A stretch of DNA of 64,000 nucleotides from Pseudobacillus wudalianchiensis (lineage in GTDB: Bacteria > Bacillota > Bacilli > Bacillales > Domibacillaceae). The translations under genes were made by a program, and so were the position numbers. Below, one piece after another: positions 36,233 to 45,395 of this stretch. The notes below the pieces were generated by a model. The model did not search any database and was not told the DNA's origin. It saw only the letters and a program-made list of their open reading frames with translations. Position 1 is the stretch's first letter. The number at the start of each line of letters is the position of its first letter. Where the stretch lies: assembly GCF_001685015.1 (NCBI RefSeq), contig NZ_MAYT01000029.1, forward strand, positions 1 to 64,000. Direction: 5' to 3'.

Positions 36233-37063
36233 TTATGTACGGGGCTCTAACTGCTTTCCTTTTCTTCCTATGAAGAAGGTGATCATCGCGGCGATGACTA
36301 ACGTTCCGTATGACAACAGATCCCAAACATCCATAATAGGCTGATTGACAAACTTTGAAATAACGGAATCAATTGTGATTCCTAGAGGAATGCCAGTTAC
36401 GATTGAAATAGAAGCCAACGTCCACCTCGTCATCTTTTCAGTTGTAAACAAAAGATATATCACCCATATATAGCAAACAACGATCAGTGAGAGCGGAATG
36501 CCCAGAGGCAACAGAAGCTTCGTACCACCCATAATTTGATTTAATGCAAATAAAAACGGGATGATAAAAATACTTAAAGAAAAAAGGGCCTTGCGCACTT
36601 TATTTCTCTTAAAGTGAAATAATGGAGTGATAATAAGCCATACAAAGATCATACTTGCAACGGGGTATGGAGACCACGCAAGATGACCGGAAACGGCAAC
36701 ATCACAAATCATGCAAACCAATATGCTTATTAAACAAATTACCGTAATGGTCATTTTGGCGATTAAGTCCACCGATTTTCTTTTATTGGATGTTACTTTA
36801 TTGGCATACCGCAAAGTCGTTTCAACTATTTCTAGCTCTGGAGATGACTCAGCACTTCTTTCGCCATTTAGCAATTCGGATACACTAACTCCTAAAATAT
36901 CAGCAAGTGAAGATAAGATAGATATATCAGGATAACTTAATCCTCGTTCCCATTTGGAAACCGCCTTATCGGTAATATTCAATCTTTCTGCTAATTCTCT
37001 CTGTGTCATGTTTTTTGATTTTCGCCGCTCTCGAATAAAAGCAGCCATGTTTTCACTATTCAT
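36233..37063 (-). CDS. XRE-family regulator with C-terminal membrane domain
   Basis: The 276-residue protein has an N-terminal helix-turn-helix (residues ~8-62: TQRELAERLNITDKAVSKWERGLSYPDISILSSLADILGVSVSELL). A linker follows, then about six membrane segments (105-265). It is a membrane-anchored DNA-binding protein of unknown target; such fusions may sense membrane state. It is monocistronic, with an A/T-rich upstream region. Confidence 0.8.
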   Translation of the reverse strand: MNSENMAAFIRERRKSKNMTQRELAERLNITDKAVSKWERGLSYPDISILSSLADILGVSVSELLNGERSAESSPELEIVETTLRYANKVTSNKRKSVDLIAKMTITVICLISILVCMICDVAVSGHLAWSPYPVASMIFVWLIITPLFHFKRNKVRKALFSLSIFIIPFLFALNQIMGGTKLLLPLGIPLSLIVVCYIWVIYLLFTTEKMTRWTLASISIVTGIPLGITIDSVISKFVNQPIMDVWDLLSYGTLVIAAMITFFIGRKGKQLEPRT

Positions 37064-37440
37064 GCAAGCACCATCCTCTCACTCACCACTATATAGAACT
37101 TTTTCTATAAAAGCTCTCCACTATTGGTTGAATAAAGCCAAGTAAACTATTAGTAGAGTCAGCAAAGATCAAATCAGAAACAATTTATTCCATTTTTATT
37201 ATAGCAATCATTACTTAAGGAGTATACATTTAGTATTAGAATCTATTAAATGTACATCTGTTAGCCGTACCTGTTATGTAAATTTTTTAAACATGCGTTG
37301 AACGGCGAGGTTTCTAATAAAACATATCAAACTATCCAGTTAAACTTTCAGATTTTAAATAAAATTACGTTTTAAAATTATTCCAAGAAAACAAACAGAA
37401 GTAAAATCAAGAAAACCAAATGTGCCTATGGAGAAGAGAA
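37064..37440. other. Intergenic region, no gene seen
   Basis: This AT-rich stretch upstream of the XRE gene holds its promoter. An 8-bp inverted repeat TACATTTA/TAAATGTA (37225-37254) is present, but nothing that supports a gene or RNA. Confidence 0.5.
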
Positions 37441-37484
37441 AGACCCCGAATTCGCAAAAGTTTTTAAGCGAATCGAGGTCTAAT
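37440..37484 (-). terminator. Terminator downstream of dus
   Basis: GACCCCGAATTCGC and GCGAATCGAGGTC form a long stem with small mismatches around an A/T-rich loop. It lies about 180 bp beyond the dus stop, after the decayed fragment, and probably terminates that transcription unit. Confidence 0.55.
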
Positions 37485-37514
37485 AAGCAAAACTTTAGTT
37501 TAATTATCAACGAT

Positions 37515-37690
37515 TTATTTTAAAGTTACTCTTTCAACGTCAGCAAAGTCATAGGCTCTACGCGGATGGACTGTAAAGTAAAAATTGGCGCGAATGAATC
37601 CAATTCGATACCGCCTTCACACCAGTTTAACGTCCTACTTCCCTTTTACTTCGAATTGGGACACTTCTACTGTTCCCCTATTCCATCAAG
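37515..37690 (-). pseudogene. Decayed gene tail downstream of dus
   Basis: One minus-strand frame reads as a protein-like tail interrupted by stops: [12 protein letters not shown], stop, DVKLV, stop, then RRYRIGFIRANFYFTVHPRR and AYDFADVERVTLK before the final stop at 37515. Its 5' part overlaps the dus 3' end in another frame. I do not recognise the family. The +1 frame also stays open for 38 codons, so the assignment is tentative. Confidence 0.35.
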
Positions 37691-38650
37691 ATTCTTTGAC
37701 TCAAAGTTATCGAGCAATGCACGCACTTCATCTGTTGACTCTGTGCTCATTAATTGATTTCTTAATTCACTTGCCCCTCGAAATCCTTTGACGTATATCT
37801 TAAAAAAGCGATGAAGAGCCTTGAACGGACGCAGCTCCAACCCTGAATATTTATCATGAAGATCGAGATGCAACCTTAAGAGATCAAGCAATTCCTGACT
37901 GCTATGCTCTTTCGGCTCCTTTTCAAAGGCAAATGGATTTTTAAAAATACCACGCCCAATCATAACCCCGTCCACACCGTATTGATGAGCAAGCTTTAAG
38001 CCCGTTTGACGGTCAGGGATATCCCCATTGATCGTCAAAAGCGTATTTGGTGCCACACGATCACGAAGTTTCTTGATCTCCGGAATCAGCTCCCAATGAG
38101 CATCTACCTGGCTCATTTCCTTTCTTGTACGCAGATGAATGGAAAGATTGACAATGTCTTGTTTCAATATGTGTGTCAACCAGTCATGCCATTCGTCTAT
38201 CTCAGTGTAACCAAGCCTTGTCTTCACACTTACGGGCAATCCTCCTGCTTTTGCTGCTTGTATTAACTCTGCTGCAACTTCTGGACGACGGATAAGACCG
38301 CTTCCCTTTCCATGCTGTGCCACATTAGGCACAGGACAGCCCATATTGATATCCACACCTCGAAACCCAAGTTCCGCCATACCAATACTCATTTGCCGAA
38401 AGTATTCAGGCTTATCCCCCCATATATGTGCTACCATTGGCTGTTCATCCTCCGTAAAAGTCAAACGCCCGCGCACACTGCGTTTCCCCTCTGGGTGACA
38501 ATAGCTCTCACTGTTTGTAAACTCTGTAAAAAACACATCAGGTCTGGCTGCTTCACTCACTACATGGCGAAAAACAACATCCGTCACATCCTCCATTGGT
38601 GCTAGTATAAAAAAAGGTCGTGGTAAATCACGCCAAAAATTTTCTGTCAT
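37667..38650 (-). CDS. tRNA-dihydrouridine synthase
   Basis: This FMN-dependent enzyme reduces uridine to dihydrouridine in tRNA. The 327-residue protein has the flavin-barrel start [13 protein letters not shown], catalytic Cys in [21 protein letters not shown], the VKTRLGY and H..TRKE segments, and phosphate-binding [14 protein letters not shown]. The divergent, DusC-like spelling of the motifs suggests a paralog rather than the housekeeping DusB type. The ATG at 38650 has GGAG 7 bases upstream; a TTG two codons earlier overlaps it. Confidence 0.88.
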   Translation of the reverse strand: MTENFWRDLPRPFFILAPMEDVTDVVFRHVVSEAARPDVFFTEFTNSESYCHPEGKRSVRGRLTFTEDEQPMVAHIWGDKPEYFRQMSIGMAELGFRGVDINMGCPVPNVAQHGKGSGLIRRPEVAAELIQAAKAGGLPVSVKTRLGYTEIDEWHDWLTHILKQDIVNLSIHLRTRKEMSQVDAHWELIPEIKKLRDRVAPNTLLTINGDIPDRQTGLKLAHQYGVDGVMIGRGIFKNPFAFEKEPKEHSSQELLDLLRLHLDLHDKYSGLELRPFKALHRFFKIYVKGFRGASELRNQLMSTESTDEVRALLDNFESKNLDGIGEQ

Positions 38651-38998
38651 ATTCAAACTCCAATCCTCTCATGATGGGATACCAGGCCAAACCATTATCC
38701 CAAAATTCAAAAGCAACGTGTCCCTGCTTCCTTTACACTTATACCATGCTTAAGTACTTTTTATCAAACTGATCAGAAATGTTTATTTTAACTTCAGACT
38801 TTCTATACACCAAAATGATTTCCTGCTAAAGCTCACTCCATCAACCTCCATTCCACTGTTCGATTTAAAATGAAGCTTTACTAAAAAGATTGGAAGAAGA
38901 CTGGATTAACAAGAGGTCAACAGGAAAAAGAATCTGAAATCGCAAAAGCCTTTTAATCCTTAATGAATAAAGACAAACCTTTTCTGGGATCAGATAAA
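38651..38998. other. Intergenic region upstream of dus
   Basis: The region holds the dus promoter. A short open stretch on plus (38891-38956, ending SEIAKAF and a stop) could be debris of a larger gene. No RNA or complete gene is supported. Confidence 0.4.
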
Positions 38999-39032
38999 AA
39001 CAAGAGCCTCTCTCAAAAGGAAAGGCTCTGTA
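38999..39032 (-). terminator. Terminator of rlmCD
   Basis: On the minus strand AGAGCCT pairs with AGGCTCT around an inner CC/GAG-containing loop and is followed by TGTTTTTATC, close to the rlmCD stop. Confidence 0.7.
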
Positions 39033-39048
39033 CTCATTGTGACACCTC

Positions 39049-40431
39049 TTATTGATCTTTCCTTACAAGGAGTGCACAGCTCTCAACATGCGCCGTTTGC
39101 GGGAACATGTCAACAGGCTGAATATAGTCGATATTATAAAAATGGCTCAATTGATTAATATCTTTAGCAAGCGTGGAGGGGTTACAGGATACATAGACGA
39201 AACGTTCAGGCTTTACCTTTTTGATCGTATCGAGCAGTTTTTGATCGCAGCCTGTCCGTGGAGGATCGACGATAACGACGTCCGGTTTCCAGCCTTCTTT
39301 TAACCATTTGGGAAGCCACTGCTCTGCCGTTCCGACTTCATATACCGCTTTAATTTTTAGCGCTTTAGCATTTTCTCTCGCATCTTTAATCGACTCTTCA
39401 ATGACATCCATTCCCCGGATTTCTGCGGCCCCTTCACCGATCCAAAGGCCAATCGTACCGGAACCGCAATAGGCGTCGACTACCTTTTCTTTGCCGGTCA
39501 GCTGAGCCGCTTTTTTCACTTCATTATAAAGCTTCACAGTCTGCTCGGGGTTGAGTTGAAAAAATGCTCGCGCAGAAAGAGAATATTTATGCTCTCCAAG
39601 CCGCTCCTCAATCGTTTCAGAACCAGCAAGCGGCAAGCTTTTATCACCGAAAATTAACGATGTCTTTTTCGGATTAATATTGTGAATAATCGATTTTACG
39701 TTAGGCAGCCGCTTTTGAATTTCTTCTGCGATCAGTTCTTTTTTCGGCAGCTCGTGCGTCGCTGTGACAATCACAACTTGAATGTCACCCGTTGCGATGC
39801 CGACGCGGGTGACAATCGTTTTTACGACACCTTTGTTTTTCTTTTCATCATAAATTGGAATATGAAAGTCCTGTAAGATTAGCTTTACTTTATTGAGCAC
39901 TTCATTTAATGCCGGCTGCTGCACGATACAATCCGGAATATCGATTAGCTTGTGCGAATTTAAGCTGTACAATCCAGCGATCACCATTCCATCTTGCTGC
40001 CCGACCTGAAACTGACTTTTATTACGGTAATGCCATGGATCGTCCATGCCAATGGTCTCTCGGATATCAAGCGTCTCCACTGGAATCTTCGTATACCGTT
40101 CTAACGATTGAATTAAAATATCACGTTTAGCCGCTAATTGCTGGCTGTAGGTCACATGCTGAAGCTGGCAGCCGCCGCATTGATCATATACCGGGCATGG
40201 CGGCGCAATGCGATGCTCAGATTTTTTGCGGATTTTTTTAATTCGTCCTTCTGTAAACTTCGGGTGTACTTTCACTGCCTCTACGACCACTTCTTCCCCC
40301 GGAAGAGCGCCGGGAACAAAGACAACCTGCCGTTTAAAATAGCCGACACCTTCACCATTAATGCCCATTCGTTTAATCGTCAGCGGAAACGTTTGCTTCA
40401 CTTTGATCTTTGCTTTATTTTCTTGTTTCAC
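39049..40431 (-). CDS. rlmCD: 23S rRNA (uracil-5-)-methyltransferase RlmCD-type
   Basis: The enzyme methylates uridines of 23S rRNA (U747 and U1939 in the B. subtilis enzyme) with SAM. The 460-residue protein has an N-terminal TRAM domain (about 12-68) and a 4Fe-4S cysteine cluster [11 protein letters not shown]. The methyltransferase domain has [27 protein letters not shown] and nucleophile Cys in [13 protein letters not shown]. All catalytic motifs are intact. Confidence 0.9.
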   Translation of the reverse strand: MKQENKAKIKVKQTFPLTIKRMGINGEGVGYFKRQVVFVPGALPGEEVVVEAVKVHPKFTEGRIKKIRKKSEHRIAPPCPVYDQCGGCQLQHVTYSQQLAAKRDILIQSLERYTKIPVETLDIRETIGMDDPWHYRNKSQFQVGQQDGMVIAGLYSLNSHKLIDIPDCIVQQPALNEVLNKVKLILQDFHIPIYDEKKNKGVVKTIVTRVGIATGDIQVVIVTATHELPKKELIAEEIQKRLPNVKSIIHNINPKKTSLIFGDKSLPLAGSETIEERLGEHKYSLSARAFFQLNPEQTVKLYNEVKKAAQLTGKEKVVDAYCGSGTIGLWIGEGAAEIRGMDVIEESIKDARENAKALKIKAVYEVGTAEQWLPKWLKEGWKPDVVIVDPPRTGCDQKLLDTIKKVKPERFVYVSCNPSTLAKDINQLSHFYNIDYIQPVDMFPQTAHVESCALLVRKDQ

Positions 40432-40478
40432 GTTGTCACGTCCTCACTGTTTTTGCCCACTCGTATCTCCCCATTATA

Positions 40479-40508
40479 ACGAAAAAACAGGACTGCCGCA
40501 GCAGCCCT
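40479..40508 (-). terminator. Terminator of pdaA
   Basis: On the minus strand AGGGCTGC pairs with GCAGTCCT (G-U tolerated) around TGCG, followed by GTTTTTTCG, at the pdaA stop. Confidence 0.75.
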
Positions 40509-41298
40509 ATAAAGAAACTCTTTTTTGTTTTTTGCGATACTCATCCAGGCTTGCGAAACGGTACCCCTTCTTTTTCAAATCTTTAAGCACCTTTGGCAGT
40601 GCTTCTGCATTATCCTTTGAGACAGTATGAAGCAAGAGGACGGCTCCCGGATGGATCTGTTTCATAATGTTATCGTAAGAATACTGCCAGCCCTTTTGAT
40701 TATTTGTCTGCCAATCAACAAAAGCAAGCGACCACATGACATGTGTATACCCTTCTTCCCGGGCCACCTTTAATGTTCGTTCACTGAAAATGCCGCGCGG
40801 CGGCCGAAGATACTTCATGTCTTTTTGCTTTGTAATCCGTGCTGTTTCTTTTTTTACAAGCTCCAGCTCTTCTCTTAGTTTTGCGTCACTGACTTGCGTT
40901 AAATCAGGATGGTGCCAAGAATGGTTGCCAATGATATGGCCTTCCTTGTTCATTCTCTTGACAAGATCAGGAGCACTCTTTAAGTAATGCCCTGTAATAA
41001 AAAAAGCTGCCGGTACTTTTTCCTTCTTTAATGTATCGAGAACACTTGCCGTATAGCCGTTTTCATAGCCATTATCAAACGTTAAGTACAATACTTTTTC
41101 TTTGGCGCTGTCCTTGTAAAAGGCCCCGTTTTCAGCCAGCAGCTGATCAAGCTGCGCTCCGGCTTCTGCGGGTTGTTCATTCGCCGCTTTTTTAAATCCC
41201 CAGTGGATCGGCTGATTGGATGCTGACATAGCTGGAGTTGTGAAACTAAAGAAAAATAGAGCGGCAAGCAAGCCGTATATGATCCGTTTCATCATCAT
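40507..41298 (-). CDS. pdaA: Peptidoglycan N-acetylmuramic acid deacetylase PdaA
   Basis: The enzyme deacetylates muramic acid in spore peptidoglycan, a step toward the muramic lactam of the cortex. The ~263-residue protein has an N-terminal signal peptide (MMMKRIIYGLLAALFFFSFTTPAMSA) and a NodB polysaccharide-deacetylase domain. Motifs are TFDNGYENGYT (catalytic Asp), the zinc motif HSWHHPDL, RPPRGIFSE and LLHTVSKDN. TFDNGYENG is the PdaA-type variant. Three consecutive ATGs follow AAGGAAG, so the exact start is uncertain by two codons. Confidence 0.9.
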   Translation of the reverse strand: MMMKRIIYGLLAALFFFSFTTPAMSASNQPIHWGFKKAANEQPAEAGAQLDQLLAENGAFYKDSAKEKVLYLTFDNGYENGYTASVLDTLKKEKVPAAFFITGHYLKSAPDLVKRMNKEGHIIGNHSWHHPDLTQVSDAKLREELELVKKETARITKQKDMKYLRPPRGIFSERTLKVAREEGYTHVMWSLAFVDWQTNNQKGWQYSYDNIMKQIHPGAVLLLHTVSKDNAEALPKVLKDLKKKGYRFASLDEYRKKQKRVSL

Positions 41299-41367
41299 CT
41301 TCCTTTGCTCTTTTTCTTTAGTTTCAGTTTTAAAAAAGAAAATATCCGCCTTTTACCGATTTAATTT

Positions 41368-42303
41368 TCACCAAAAATAGCTAATAAATAGCCCGATTGA
41401 CAACAGGAATCCAAAGAATGTATTCGTTTGGGCAGTAGCTTTCATCGCTAAGCCTGTTCGCTTAGGAACGGCTTGTCCAATAAATCCCTTAATTGCCTGA
41501 ATAGGCTTCGGCACACTTAAAAAGATAAGGAACAGCCAAGGGCTAACGTCATCTAGAATCACTAATCCCACTACCCATGCATAAGCAAAAGCAAACAAGA
41601 ATCCTAAGAAATAAACAGCCTTTTCGTGCCCCATTAAAATGGCTAATGTTTTTCTTCCGCCCTTTTTATCCTCTTCAATGTCGCGAATATTATTGGAAAG
41701 GTTAATGGCTCCTACGAGAATCGCAATAGGAATCGAAATCATCATACTTTGCGTATTCACGACACCTGTCTGGATGAAAAACGAAATCAATATGAAGAAA
41801 GAACCCATGCATAAGCCCGAGAAAAGCTCTCCAAATGGTGTATAAGCAATAGGAAGCGGGCCGCCTGTATATAAATAGCCAACTGCCATTCCGCCGAGAC
41901 CAACGAGTGCCAGCCACCAGCTGCTGCTTTCACATATATAGATGCCTAATAAAAGTGCTAGTATATAAAATCCAATCGCTAATTGCAGGACTGTTTTCGG
42001 CTGCATCCCATGACGAACGATGGCTCCGCCGATGCCGACAGACTCCTCTGTGTCTAAACCGCGCTTAAAATCGTAATACTCATTAAATAAATTCGTCGCG
42101 ATTTGAATAAAGAGACAGGCAAAGAGCATCGCTAAAAACAGCCACACGTCCACCTTTGTATAAAACATGGCTAACACCGTTCCAATTAAAACAGGCACAA
42201 ATGAAGCAGTTAACGTATGCGGGCGGGTTAATTGCCATAATATTTTACCCGTACTTTGGTTTCCAGAAGCACTAGGTTGTTTGGTTGTATGTTCTTGATT
42301 CAT
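41368..42303 (-). CDS. menA: 1,4-dihydroxy-2-naphthoate polyprenyltransferase MenA
   Basis: This membrane prenyltransferase joins the polyprenyl tail to DHNA, giving demethylmenaquinone. The 311-residue protein has eight or nine helices and the aspartate-rich UbiA motif NLFNEYYDFKRGLDTEES in its MenA form. The second Asp motif NNIRDIEEDKKGGRKTLAILMG is also present. The polar N-terminus (~25 residues) precedes the first helix. It is monocistronic. Confidence 0.92.
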   Translation of the reverse strand: MNQEHTTKQPSASGNQSTGKILWQLTRPHTLTASFVPVLIGTVLAMFYTKVDVWLFLAMLFACLFIQIATNLFNEYYDFKRGLDTEESVGIGGAIVRHGMQPKTVLQLAIGFYILALLLGIYICESSSWWLALVGLGGMAVGYLYTGGPLPIAYTPFGELFSGLCMGSFFILISFFIQTGVVNTQSMMISIPIAILVGAINLSNNIRDIEEDKKGGRKTLAILMGHEKAVYFLGFLFAFAYAWVVGLVILDDVSPWLFLIFLSVPKPIQAIKGFIGQAVPKRTGLAMKATAQTNTFFGFLLSIGLFISYFW

Positions 42304-42439
42304 TCCTCTCTTCCTCTCAACTTCGGATAATAAATTAAGTAAACAACTTACATTATAACCGAAAAAACGAGCTAAATGGCGAGCTTTTTCACGATTCAGC
42401 CGGAAAGTTATCCTGCTAAGACCAAAATCAGGGAGCCAG

Positions 42440-42480
42440 CATAAAAAGCCCCCTGTTTATGAGAAACAAGGAGGCTTAAT
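42440..42480 (-). terminator. Terminator of fumarase gene
   Basis: On the minus strand AAGCCTCCTTGTTT pairs with AAACAGGGGGCTT (wobble pairs), followed by TTTATG, just after the fumarase stop. Confidence 0.7.
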
Positions 42481-42491
42481 TAATTAAATGA

Positions 42492-44027
42492 TTAGCTAAA
42501 TACTGGTTCCTTAAATTGAGAAAGCTTTTCTAGAGAAGACTTATCGACATGCTCATGCAGGCTGTTGCCATGTGAATCCATTGTTACAACAGCTGTAAAA
42601 TCTTCTACTTGCAGGTGCCACATTGCTTCCGGAATACCAAAATTCATTAAATCAACACCATCAACAGACTTAATGCAATCTGCATAATATTGAGCGGCTC
42701 CACCGATGGCATTTAAGTAAACGCCGCCGTGTTCTTTCAACGCAGCAAGAGTTTTCGGTCCCATGCCGCCTTTTCCGATAACCGCACGGATGCCAAACTT
42801 CTTCATGATATCTCCTTGATAAGGCTCCTCACGGATAGAAGTTGTTGGTCCTGCTGCTTTCACGTGCCATTCACCCTGCTCATCTTTAAGCATGACAGGT
42901 CCACAGTGGTAAATAACTTGGCCGTTTAAGTCAACTGGTGCGTCGTGATCCATTAAATATTTATGAATGGCATCACGGCCTGTGTACATTCTGCCGCTGA
43001 TTTTAACAACGTCCCCTACTTTAAGCTCACGGATTTGTTCTTCTGTAATTGGTGCTGTTAATGTAAAGGTACGGCTTTCTGATTTTGTTTCTTCTTGTTG
43101 AGGAGCATCAAATACAATTTCCTCACCGTCTTGATAGAACCACTCTTGGATTTCTCCTGTTGTTGGATCAATTTGGACACCTAAGCGGCGGAAAGCCCAA
43201 CAGTTGTAGGCAACGGAGACGAAAAAACTTGCTGGCAAACGATTGATGACCCCAATTTTACAGCCTAGCAAAGTTGTTTCGCCGCCGAATCCCATTGTCC
43301 CGATTCCAAGCTCGTTCGCATGCTTCATGACATACTCTTCCAACTGGCGAAGACTTTCATTAGGATTCACATCGTCAACACGGCGGAAAAGCTGTTCTTT
43401 TGCTAGCTCATAGCCTGTTGTGCGGTCACCGCCGATGCCGACGCCGATAAATCCGGCACTGCATCCTTGTCCTTGAGCCTGATAAACAGAATGCATAATA
43501 CACTTACGGATACCATCAAGGTCACGTCCAGCTTTTCCAAGGCCTTCAAGCTCGCAAGGAAGACTGTATTGAATATTTTTATTCTCACAGCCGCCGCCTT
43601 TTAAAATGAGACGAGCGTCAATATAATCTTTTTCCCATTGCTCAAATTTGATGACTGGTGTGCCAGCTCCCAAGTTATTGCCGCTGTTCTCACCTGTTAA
43701 TGAATCAACAGAGTTAGGACGCAGCTTCCCATTTTTTGTTGCTTCTATCATTGCTTCATAAATGGCTTCTTTAATCTGCAATTGATTAACGCCAACGGGT
43801 GTCTTTACCTTAAACGTCGGCATTCCTGTATCTTGACAAATAGGAGAAATATTTTCATCCGCCATTTGGATATTATTTGTAATAGTAGCAAGGCTCATCG
43901 CTGCACTTGTTCCTGCATTTTCACGAACAGCCGCTGCTTTGACTGCCCGGCGGACATCCTTCGGTAAATTAGTTGATGTTTCGACAATCAACTCATACAT
44001 ACTTTGTTGGAACTTTTCCAAATTCAT
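42492..44027 (-). CDS. fumA: Class I fumarate hydratase (4Fe-4S, FumA type)
   Basis: The enzyme interconverts fumarate and malate in the TCA cycle. The ~511-residue protein is a fusion of alpha (about 1-290) and beta (about 310-511) class I domains. Candidate cluster cysteines are in ISPICQDTGMP, GGGCENKN and AQGQGCSAGF. The beta-domain motif RMYTGRDAIHKYL and the GKGGMGPKT stretch are present. B. subtilis uses an unrelated class II fumarase (CitG). The ATG at 44027 follows GAGAGGGG. Confidence 0.92.
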   Translation of the reverse strand: MNLEKFQQSMYELIVETSTNLPKDVRRAVKAAAVRENAGTSAAMSLATITNNIQMADENISPICQDTGMPTFKVKTPVGVNQLQIKEAIYEAMIEATKNGKLRPNSVDSLTGENSGNNLGAGTPVIKFEQWEKDYIDARLILKGGGCENKNIQYSLPCELEGLGKAGRDLDGIRKCIMHSVYQAQGQGCSAGFIGVGIGGDRTTGYELAKEQLFRRVDDVNPNESLRQLEEYVMKHANELGIGTMGFGGETTLLGCKIGVINRLPASFFVSVAYNCWAFRRLGVQIDPTTGEIQEWFYQDGEEIVFDAPQQEETKSESRTFTLTAPITEEQIRELKVGDVVKISGRMYTGRDAIHKYLMDHDAPVDLNGQVIYHCGPVMLKDEQGEWHVKAAGPTTSIREEPYQGDIMKKFGIRAVIGKGGMGPKTLAALKEHGGVYLNAIGGAAQYYADCIKSVDGVDLMNFGIPEAMWHLQVEDFTAVVTMDSHGNSLHEHVDKSSLEKLSQFKEPVFS

Positions 44028-44135
44028 GATCTTTCCCCTCTCCACTCACTCTTTATGTATCTCTTGGCATGACAATACGCTTCTTATTATACTGCTGAAC
44101 TTTATTGTTTTAAAGGAGAACTTCATTACAATAAA

Positions 44136-44163
44136 AAGAACCAGCTGCATAGCTGGTTCTTAA
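44136..44163 (-). terminator. Terminator of SE1561-type gene
   Basis: A perfect 11-bp stem AAGAACCAGCT/AGCTGGTTCTT with a GCAT loop and flanking T-rich sequence lies 20 bp beyond the small gene. Confidence 0.8.
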
Positions 44164-44182
44164 TGTCTGTTCCCTCTCGTCC

Positions 44183-44359
44183 TTATCGACCTTTAAACTG
44201 TTCGCATTTTTCTTCAATATCATCAATCATTTCCAGAAGGCGGTCAATGTCCTCAATTTCTGTTTCTGCCGGCTCAATGGCATCCAACACTTCCATAAAC
44301 ATATTTAAACGCTGCTTTAAATAATTAATCTGTGATTCTTTATCGGTAATGGGCTTCAT
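44183..44359 (-). CDS. Small acidic SE1561-family protein
   Basis: This 58-residue helical protein (MKPITDKESQ.., then INYLKQRLNMFMEVLDAIEP, then EIEDIDRLLEMIDDIEEKC) matches the short SE1561 family of Firmicutes, function unknown. It is predicted to be two acidic helices with coiled-coil periodicity. The start ATG is preceded by CAGGAGTG, and its own terminator follows. It is too short for a routine 60-residue cut-off. Confidence 0.75.
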   Translation of the reverse strand: MKPITDKESQINYLKQRLNMFMEVLDAIEPAETEIEDIDRLLEMIDDIEEKCEQFKGR

Positions 44360-44482
44360 ATCCGTTTAGCACTCCTGTATGATTTACTTTTTCGTCTGCC
44401 TTTCATCGTAAAGGATTTAGCAGCTTAATTCAATGATTTCTGCTAAAAAAGATAGTGTACTCCGAAAGACGAATTGGCTTAT

Positions 44483-45286
44483 CTATGGCTGCCGAACGGA
44501 TTTATAACTGAATGAAACATGGTTTTTAACAGGGATCCAAGCGCTGATCGGTTTGGAGCTTACATTTTTAACAACAATAGCCCGTTTCCATCCGGACACG
44601 ACGAGGTAGACTTCTCCGTACGTAATAACCCCTCTTTCATGCACTGCCGGCGCAAAGCCATATAAATAACCAGCTGTTTTGGGCGGTACATTGTATACTT
44701 CATTCTGCTTTGTTCCAGCCCCGACAGCCGTTGTATAAGCTAATGGCCAGCCAGTCTTGGTGATGGCTTCTTTTAAAATCATTTGCTGGACTTCTTCAGT
44801 TTTCGGCAGTTTGGCTGATAAACCGCCCTTTATTACTTTATGAGTTTCTTGAACATAGTGGATTTGGTAATTAATCTTTCCTGCTCTATTATCGTAAAAA
44901 TTTGTGTTGATTTTTTGATATTCCCAGTTGGCGTTCGTTTCTTTGGAGTGGTAAGCAAGCGGCCATTCACCAAGAAATACGGACATTCTTGTTCCGAAAG
45001 CAAACGGCGATTTTTTAATAGCCGATTCATTGAGCATACGGACTAATGAAGGGTTCGTAATTTTCGTTTGGGAAGTGCTTAACAGCTCTTTCGTTAACTC
45101 ACTCGGCTGCAATTCAGATAGATCATCTTCTTCATTAAGATAAGTGTTTTCCCGTGCAATATTTTTAACGGAAGCAGGCATTTTTTCCTCTGTCGCTTTT
45201 CCTTTCTTTTCAGCAAAAACAGACTGTGGGCTTCCTGTATATATAAAGGCGATAAATATGCACAACAATAAACGGATCCAGTTCAT
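44483..45286 (-). CDS. yfkD: YfkD family secreted/membrane-associated protein
   Basis: This 267-residue protein has an N-terminal signal peptide (about 1-25, MNWIRLLLCIFIAFIYTG). The YfkD family domain follows with FAFGTRMSVFLGEWPLAY and YQIHYVQETHKVIKGG. The function is unknown and the product is presumably exported. It lies beside yfkE as in B. subtilis. Confidence 0.83.
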   Translation of the reverse strand: MNWIRLLLCIFIAFIYTGSPQSVFAEKKGKATEEKMPASVKNIARENTYLNEEDDLSELQPSELTKELLSTSQTKITNPSLVRMLNESAIKKSPFAFGTRMSVFLGEWPLAYHSKETNANWEYQKINTNFYDNRAGKINYQIHYVQETHKVIKGGLSAKLPKTEEVQQMILKEAITKTGWPLAYTTAVGAGTKQNEVYNVPPKTAGYLYGFAPAVHERGVITYGEVYLVVSGWKRAIVVKNVSSKPISAWIPVKNHVSFSYKSVRQP

Positions 45287-45352
45287 TCGGTTCTATCCTC
45301 CCTATCTCTTTTGCTTAGTTTGCTCCCCCCTTTTCAACTTATCCGCATGACA

Positions 45353-45393
45353 GCAAAAAAGCTGTGCAAGCGAATCACTTGCACAGCTTTTTT
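45353..45393 (-). terminator. Terminator of yfkE
   Basis: AAAAAGCTGTGCAAG pairs perfectly with CTTGCACAGCTTTTT around CGAATCA, with T runs, immediately downstream of the yfkE stop. Confidence 0.85.
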
Positions 45394-45395
45394 AA

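Noticed and set aside
37225-37254. Inverted repeat TACATTTA/TAAATGTA in the XRE upstream region
   Set aside because: Eight AT-rich base pairs with a 14-bp gap are expected by chance in such sequence, and it is over 150 bp from the nearest start.
38891-38956. Short open stretch ending TGLTRGQQEKESEIAKAF, reminiscent of the C-terminal tail of Rpn/PD-(D/E)XK transposase-like proteins
   Set aside because: Only about 20 residues, no start, preceded by a stop in frame; too little to support a pseudogene call.
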